From: Porphyromonadaceae bacterium UBA4702
Lineage (GTDB): Bacteria; Bacteroidota; Bacteroidia; Bacteroidales; Muribaculaceae
Direction of reading: 5' to 3'
Length of the DNA: 8,950 nucleotides
NCBI GenBank assembly: GCA_002404675.1
Contig: DHKE01000030.1
Coordinates: 1-8,950 of the forward strand
Shown here: positions 5,366-8,950 of the stretch, piece by piece
How the letters are laid out: each line of letters starts with the position of its first letter
Position numbering within the stretch: the stretch's first letter is position 1
Translations under genes and position numbers: made by a program
The notes under the pieces: model-generated
Database searches by the model: none
Told to the model about the DNA's origin: nothing
The model's input: only the letters and a program-made list of their open reading frames with translations

Positions 5366-6577
5366 ATGAAAAGGCTTATTACTGTTTTGGCTGTTCTTTC
5401 CCTTTCTGTGGCCGCGTTCGCTCAGGAAGACGGGAACAGGGACGCCAACGGAAAGATTGTCCGCGGTCCTTATGAGACGAACGGTTTCTGGGACAACTGG
5501 TCAGTCGGAGTCGCTGGCGGAATTAATCTTATCGGTGACAAGGGCTTGAGGCCGGGTGTCGGCGGTAATGCTGAAATTAATGTGGCAAAGTGGCTTACAC
5601 CATGCTATGCGTTCAGGATCGGCGCGCAGGGTCTTACGGCACGCGGTTCCGCAAACAAGGAGTATCTTCCGACTTTCCACACGGAAAAGGATGGCAGGTA
5701 TGTTGACAAACTGGCTTTCGGCTATGTTCACGGCGACTTCCTATGGAACATCTCCAATGAATTCTGGGGCTACAGGGAGTCACGTGTATATAACCTTTCG
5801 CCTTACCTTCATGCAGGTCTCGTTCTCGGTGGCAACAAGAACAATGCTGAGAACAAGCTCCAGTTTGCCAAGGCTTTCGGTGCGGGTGCCGGTCTCTACA
5901 ACACCTTCAAGGTGTGCAGCAGGGTTGACATCACTCTCGATATCCGCGGCATTCTCTACAACGGCAGGGTAATTTCCTTCCCGGGAGGAGTTTCGGCGGA
6001 GCTTTCGGCTGCCCTCGGTCTGAACGTAAATCTCGGCAAGACCAACTGGAGGCGTTCTGCAGGTGTCACTCCACAGCAGTGGAAGGATGCCAACGATGCC
6101 ATCGCTGATGCCAACAGCGCTCTTGACAAGGCAAAGTCCGACGCCGCTGCCAAGGACAAGGCTCTCGCCGCAAAGGATGCTGAGCTCGCGAAGGCAAAGG
6201 CTGACGCAGAGGCTGCAAGAAAGGCAGCCGCAGAGAAGAAGGCTGTTCTTACGGACGTTTCTCCTGCAATCATGTACTTCAACATAGGCGAATCCGAGCT
6301 TCCTGTCAAGGAACGTCTCCACCTCGATTACTATGTGAAGACCGTCATCGCCAATGTCGATGAGAACAGGACAATCGTGATTACCGGAACTGCTGACAAG
6401 AACACCGGCTCTGCTTCACGCAACCGCAAGCTTGCGGAGAAGCGTGTGCAGTACGTTCAGGATCTGCTCGTGAACAAGTACAACATCGCTCCTTCACGCA
6501 TTGTCGCGAAGTCTGAGGTTGTCAAGGCTAAATCTGCTGACGCGCCGCTCTCACGGTCTATTGTGATCGCCCTCTGA
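5366..6577 (+). CDS. OmpA-family outer membrane protein (β-barrel plus peptidoglycan-binding domain)
   Basis: This 403-residue protein starts with a Sec signal peptide (MKRLITVLAVLSLSVAAFA, probable cleavage after A19 before QED). Residues 40-225 alternate aromatic and polar residues as expected of an eight-strand outer-membrane β-barrel, ending NVNLGKTNW. A periplasmic Ala/Lys/Asp-rich helix (about 236-292) looks like a coiled-coil spacer. Residues 295-403 form an OmpA C-terminal domain: MYFNIGESELP, then TGTADKNTGSASRNRKLAEKR, where D344 and R360 match the pair that grips the diaminopimelate of peptidoglycan. The protein should anchor the outer membrane to the cell wall. It lies 23 bp after the GGGtGRT gene with no clear terminator between, so it may be co-transcribed; a near-match -7 box (TAGTTTTT at 5340-5347) could give it its own promoter. 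A nine-T run (5343-5351) precedes the ATG. Codon bias suggests high expression. Confidence 0.93.
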   Translation: MKRLITVLAVLSLSVAAFAQEDGNRDANGKIVRGPYETNGFWDNWSVGVAGGINLIGDKGLRPGVGGNAEINVAKWLTPCYAFRIGAQGLTARGSANKEYLPTFHTEKDGRYVDKLAFGYVHGDFLWNISNEFWGYRESRVYNLSPYLHAGLVLGGNKNNAENKLQFAKAFGAGAGLYNTFKVCSRVDITLDIRGILYNGRVISFPGGVSAELSAALGLNVNLGKTNWRRSAGVTPQQWKDANDAIADANSALDKAKSDAAAKDKALAAKDAELAKAKADAEAARKAAAEKKAVLTDVSPAIMYFNIGESELPVKERLHLDYYVKTVIANVDENRTIVITGTADKNTGSASRNRKLAEKRVQYVQDLLVNKYNIAPSRIVAKSEVVKAKSADAPLSRSIVIAL

Positions 6578-6584
6578 TACGGGA

Positions 6585-6645
6585 CGCCTAAAAGGCGGTC
6601 TGCGGCGTTGGACGCTTTGTCAAAATCCTCACAACCAACAGGTTG
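6585..6645. repeat. Two small perfect hairpins downstream of the OmpA gene
   Basis: CGCCT-AAA-AGGCG (6585-6597) and CAACC-AACA-GGTTG (6632-6645) are short perfect stems in the 3' trailer of the OmpA transcript. Neither is followed by a T run, so they are not terminators by themselves. Otherwise 6578-6711 holds nothing I recognise apart from a GCATCCC heptamer occurring twice (6675-6681 and 6692-6698). Confidence 0.35.
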
Positions 6646-6711
6646 CTGCGGTATTTGACTTCATCGTCCGCCTTGCATCCCATCCTTTTATGCATCCCCT
6701 AATACAATAAG

Positions 6712-6752
6712 AATCCCGGAATTTGACTCAGTTCAAATCCCGGGATTTTTTT
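6712..6752 (+). terminator. Strong intrinsic terminator between converging genes
   Basis: A 15-bp stem with one mismatch pairs 6712-6726 with 6733-6747 around a six-base loop, with a GC-rich base (CCCGG/CCGGG). A run of seven T (6746-6752) follows on the plus strand, so it ends transcription from the OmpA gene. In the opposite direction the hairpin sits just past the HAD gene stop (6754) and is followed by a weaker, T-rich but interrupted tract, so it may also serve that gene. It is the only convincing terminator in the window. Confidence 0.9.
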
Positions 6753-6753
6753 G

Positions 6754-7596
6754 CTATTCGCTTTTTGCCAAAATCTGTAAGTGGTAGTCTGCTCGTATCT
6801 TATCTATAATCGAACACACCAGCTCGAAGGTGCGGCTGTCGCGGGTGTATCGTGCGGGCGTGATGAAATTGACGCGTCCCTGCTTCAGAAGAGTCCGCGC
6901 TGTCTTGACTTTCTTTGAAATGGCCGGATTGTAGACGCCGATAGAATGGCCGCCGAACATTTTTACTATTTTCATGCACGGGACATCTGTCTCTCCGTCG
7001 CCGAAATAAATCATGTGCGGGAATGGAATCCTCTTCTTGTCCTCGACCTGGCTTTCGTTGACTTTCTTGTTGTCGCGTATGCTCAGGATTCCCTTGTTTA
7101 TCTTGAACAGGAACTGGGTCTTCGCGGTGTAGTCGACGGCTACGCCCGGCCAGATGGCTACGCCGTCTTCATTATAAAGGTAGGAACAGGCAAATATTCG
7201 CTTGAATTCGTGGGCAATCGGTGTCCCTTCTATCATTTCGGCGAGTCCGGACGAGTTTATGTAGTGCTCCACGACGACCCCGTGCTCCTTTCCATATTCA
7301 TTGACGGCTGAGAACCATTCCTTCACTCCTTCAAAAAGTTCTATCTTCTTCCCGAAACGCCGGAAATCCTTCCGTGTCAGTCGTATCCCGAGTCTCTTCG
7401 CCTCGTCGAACATGAGTTTCATGTAGCTCAGGATATTGCTTGCGTCCTGTTCTATTGCAATGTCGTCACTTTCCGTCCAGAACTCCTTAGGGTCTTTCCC
7501 GATTGCCTGGATGAATCCGAATTCCTGCATATTTCCCGGCGACAGGGTTCCGTCGAAGTCATAAACGAGTGCAACTATAGGTTTCTTTCTCATCAT
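6754..7596 (-). CDS. HAD-superfamily hydrolase (probable phosphatase)
   Basis: This 280-residue cytosolic protein shows the HAD motifs in order. Motif I is YDFDGTLSP (12-20), with D13 as nucleophile and D15 as acid/base. Motif II is INSSG (113-117), with S115 or S116 binding phosphate. A lysine near 159-168 (TAKTQFLFKINK) is the likely motif III, and motif IV is GDGETD (199-204), where D200 and D204 hold Mg2+. A helical cap occupies about residues 22-95 (C1 type), resembling phosphoserine-phosphatase-like enzymes. The substrate cannot be told from sequence. The frame extends to a GTG at 7635, but that codon lies in the predicted -7 box, so I use ATG 7596 (7593 is the adjacent alternative). 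The gene is monocistronic, converges on the terminator at 6712-6752 and is divergent from the acyl-CoA ligase gene. Confidence 0.88.
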   Translation of the reverse strand: MMRKKPIVALVYDFDGTLSPGNMQEFGFIQAIGKDPKEFWTESDDIAIEQDASNILSYMKLMFDEAKRLGIRLTRKDFRRFGKKIELFEGVKEWFSAVNEYGKEHGVVVEHYINSSGLAEMIEGTPIAHEFKRIFACSYLYNEDGVAIWPGVAVDYTAKTQFLFKINKGILSIRDNKKVNESQVEDKKRIPFPHMIYFGDGETDVPCMKIVKMFGGHSIGVYNPAISKKVKTARTLLKQGRVNFITPARYTRDSRTFELVCSIIDKIRADYHLQILAKSE

Positions 7597-7634
7597 ATCC
7601 AAATTTTTACCACATAAAATGGGACATTTCGCCA

Positions 7635-7664
7635 CAAATATAGAAAAAATAAGCGTCAGGCAAG
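7635..7664 (-). promoter_or_regulatory. Promoter of the HAD hydrolase gene
   Basis: On the minus strand CTTG (7664-7661) is followed after 18 bases by TATATTTG (7642-7635), a perfect TAnnTTTG box. The predicted start near 7628 leaves a leader of about 30 bases to ATG 7596. This is the best two-part Bacteroidota promoter in the window. Confidence 0.65.
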
Positions 7665-7673
7665 TCTTTTCAT

Positions 7674-7681
7674 TAAATTTG
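7674..7681 (+). promoter_or_regulatory. Bacteroidota-type -7 box for the acyl-CoA ligase gene
   Basis: TAAATTTG is a perfect TAnnTTTG match lying 25 bp before the ATG at 7707. No good -33 TTTG is present at the expected distance. Its upstream recognition region (about 7640-7673) overlaps that of the divergent HAD promoter. Confidence 0.5.
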
Positions 7682-7706
7682 CATCCGTTAATTGATTTTT
7701 GACGAT

Positions 7707-8950
7707 ATGATTGACAGACCGATGAAACATTATTTCACGAGACTGACAGAAGCAATCCGTGAAAATTGGGAGTCTCCGGCGCTCTGCAACTACGGAGGGG
7801 ACGAATTTACTTTCGGACAGGTCGCGACTCTCATCGCAAAGTTCCATATATGCTTTGAGGAAGGCGGCGTGAAGAAGGGCGACAAGATTGCGCTCTGCGC
7901 GAAAAACTCCGCCAAGTGGGGAATATCTTTCCTCGCGATCAATACATACGAGGCAGTCGTTGTCCCGATTCTTGCGGACTTTACACCGGACAGCGTGAAC
8001 TCGCTCGTGGATCATTCGGAGAGCGTGATTCTTTTCACGAACACTGACCTGTGGAAGAAGCTTGATCTGAAGGCTATGCCGAGAGTGCACACCGTCATTT
8101 CGGTAGATGACTTTTCTCTTCTCTACACTTCAGATGAAAGGGTCCGTGCCGCAATGGCAAACCTCCAGGCCGCGTTCGAGAAGAAATATCCGCTCGGTTT
8201 CACACGAGAAAACGTCAATTATCCGACAGATAATGACAAGGAACTCGCGATAATCAACTACACTTCCGGAACTACAAGCGCACCGAAGGGGGTCATGCTC
8301 CGATATGAGTGCCTCAGTGCGAATGTCGAGTTCGGGCAGGAGCACATCCCGTCCCATCCGGGTGACAAGATTGTCTCCATGCTTCCTATGGCGCACATGT
8401 ACGGGATGATGTTCGAACTCATCTACCCGCTCTGCGGAGGGTCGACCATCTACTATCTCGGCAAGACTCCGACTCCGGCCTTGCTGCTCGGGGCGATGAA
8501 GGATGTGCATCCGTATCTCGTCGTCACGGTTCCGCTCGTCATGGAGAAGATCTTCAAATCGGCGGTTCTTCCGGTTGTCAGCAAGCCGGCCGTAAAGTTC
8601 GCGCTTAAGGTTCCCGGGCTGAATTCAATCATCTGCAAGAAGATCCGAGAGAAGCTTCTCGACGCTTTCGGAGGCAAGGTTCAGATGTTCATCATGGGCG
8701 GTGCAGCGCTGAATCCTGAAGTCGAGCAGTGGTTCCGCAAGATAGGTCTTCCGTTTACAATCGGATATGGAATGACGGAGGCCGCTCCTCTTCTCGCATA
8801 CGAGAACTGCAAGAAGTTCGCGCTCCGCTCGTGCGGAAAGGCAGTCGACCGGGCTGAGGTCCGCATAGACTCCGAAGATCCGCAGCATGTCGTGGGACAG
8901 ATTCAGGCACGCGGGACGAGCATAATGAGCGGCTACTACAAGAACGAGGA
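7707..8950 (+). CDS. Long-chain fatty-acid-CoA ligase (AMP-forming), cut by window edge
   Basis: The frame from ATG 7707 runs open for 414 codons to the window edge. It encodes an ANL-superfamily adenylating enzyme, which activates a fatty acid with ATP to acyl-AMP and then transfers it to CoA. Visible motifs: the phosphate-binding A3 loop YTSGTTSAPKG (185-195), MLPMAHMYG (225-233), FIMGGAALNPEVE (328-340), the A5 motif GYGMTEA (353-359), and GQIQARGTSIMSGYYKNE (397-414), which leads to the hinge. The ATP-binding Asp, hinge and C-terminal lid lie beyond the edge, so about 140-190 residues are missing if the length is usual. It resembles long-chain acyl-CoA synthetases of Bacteroidales, which have a short N-terminus. 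The second Met (7722, MKHYF) is an alternative start. The role may be in membrane-lipid recycling or use of exogenous fatty acids; chain-length preference cannot be read. It is transcribed away from the HAD gene. Confidence 0.92.
   Translation, partial: MIDRPMKHYFTRLTEAIRENWESPALCNYGGDEFTFGQVATLIAKFHICFEEGGVKKGDKIALCAKNSAKWGISFLAINTYEAVVVPILADFTPDSVNSLVDHSESVILFTNTDLWKKLDLKAMPRVHTVISVDDFSLLYTSDERVRAAMANLQAAFEKKYPLGFTRENVNYPTDNDKELAIINYTSGTTSAPKGVMLRYECLSANVEFGQEHIPSHPGDKIVSMLPMAHMYGMMFELIYPLCGGSTIYYLGKTPTPALLLGAMKDVHPYLVVTVPLVMEKIFKSAVLPVVSKPAVKFALKVPGLNSIICKKIREKLLDAFGGKVQMFIMGGAALNPEVEQWFRKIGLPFTIGYGMTEAAPLLAYENCKKFALRSCGKAVDRAEVRIDSEDPQHVVGQIQARGTSIMSGYYKNE

Noticed and set aside
5780..6322. 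A 180-codon minus-strand frame opposite the OmpA-family gene, rich in Leu, Cys and Ser
   Set aside because: It is the antisense shadow of the barrel and Ala/Lys-rich spacer; no promoter, RBS or homology is visible.
6578..6711. A small RNA or mobile-element remnant after the OmpA gene
   Set aside because: Only two 5-bp hairpins and a repeated heptamer are present; no promoter, terminal repeats or coding potential was seen.
7656..8888. Several minus-strand frames opposite the acyl-CoA ligase gene
   Set aside because: The plus strand carries an intact 414-codon ANL enzyme with all expected motifs, so these are shadows.

Overview
The window looks like chromosomal DNA of a Bacteroidota species, most likely order Bacteroidales. 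The case rests on several promoter boxes matching the Bacteroidota -7 consensus TAnnTTTG, generally weak ribosome binding sites, and the style of the encoded proteins: an OmpA-family porin with a Bacteroidales-like signal peptide, a Bacteroidales-type fatty-acyl-CoA ligase, and a NifU-like/GGGtGRT gene pair. I cannot name a genus. There are nine protein-coding genes, two of them cut by the window edges, and no rRNA, tRNA, CRISPR array or insertion sequence that I can see.

Region 1 (1-3441) is a surface-polysaccharide locus. A minus-strand operon runs leftwards: a family 2 glycosyltransferase, then UDP-galactopyranose mutase (glf), then the first 22 codons of dTDP-4-dehydrorhamnose 3,5-epimerase (rfbC), which leaves the window. 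Both junctions are 4-base ATGA overlaps. A second family 2 glycosyltransferase is divergent, across a 198-bp intergenic region with promoter-like boxes. Together these genes point to a glycan containing galactofuranose and rhamnose (O antigen or capsule).

Region 2 (3442-6577) has a perfect TAnnTTTG box followed at once by a 15-bp perfect palindrome. Three co-directional genes follow: a NifU-like Fe-S scaffold relative, a GGGtGRT-family protein of unknown function 12 bp later with an unusually good Shine-Dalgarno site, and an OmpA-family outer membrane protein 23 bp after that. The NifU-like/GGGtGRT pair is the least understood and most interesting part of the window.

Region 3 (6578-8950) begins with a strong hairpin terminator between converging genes. 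A minus-strand HAD-superfamily phosphatase and a plus-strand long-chain fatty-acid-CoA ligase (cut by the right edge) then diverge from a 110-bp region with a TAnnTTTG box for each direction. No gene-free stretch exceeds 200 bp.
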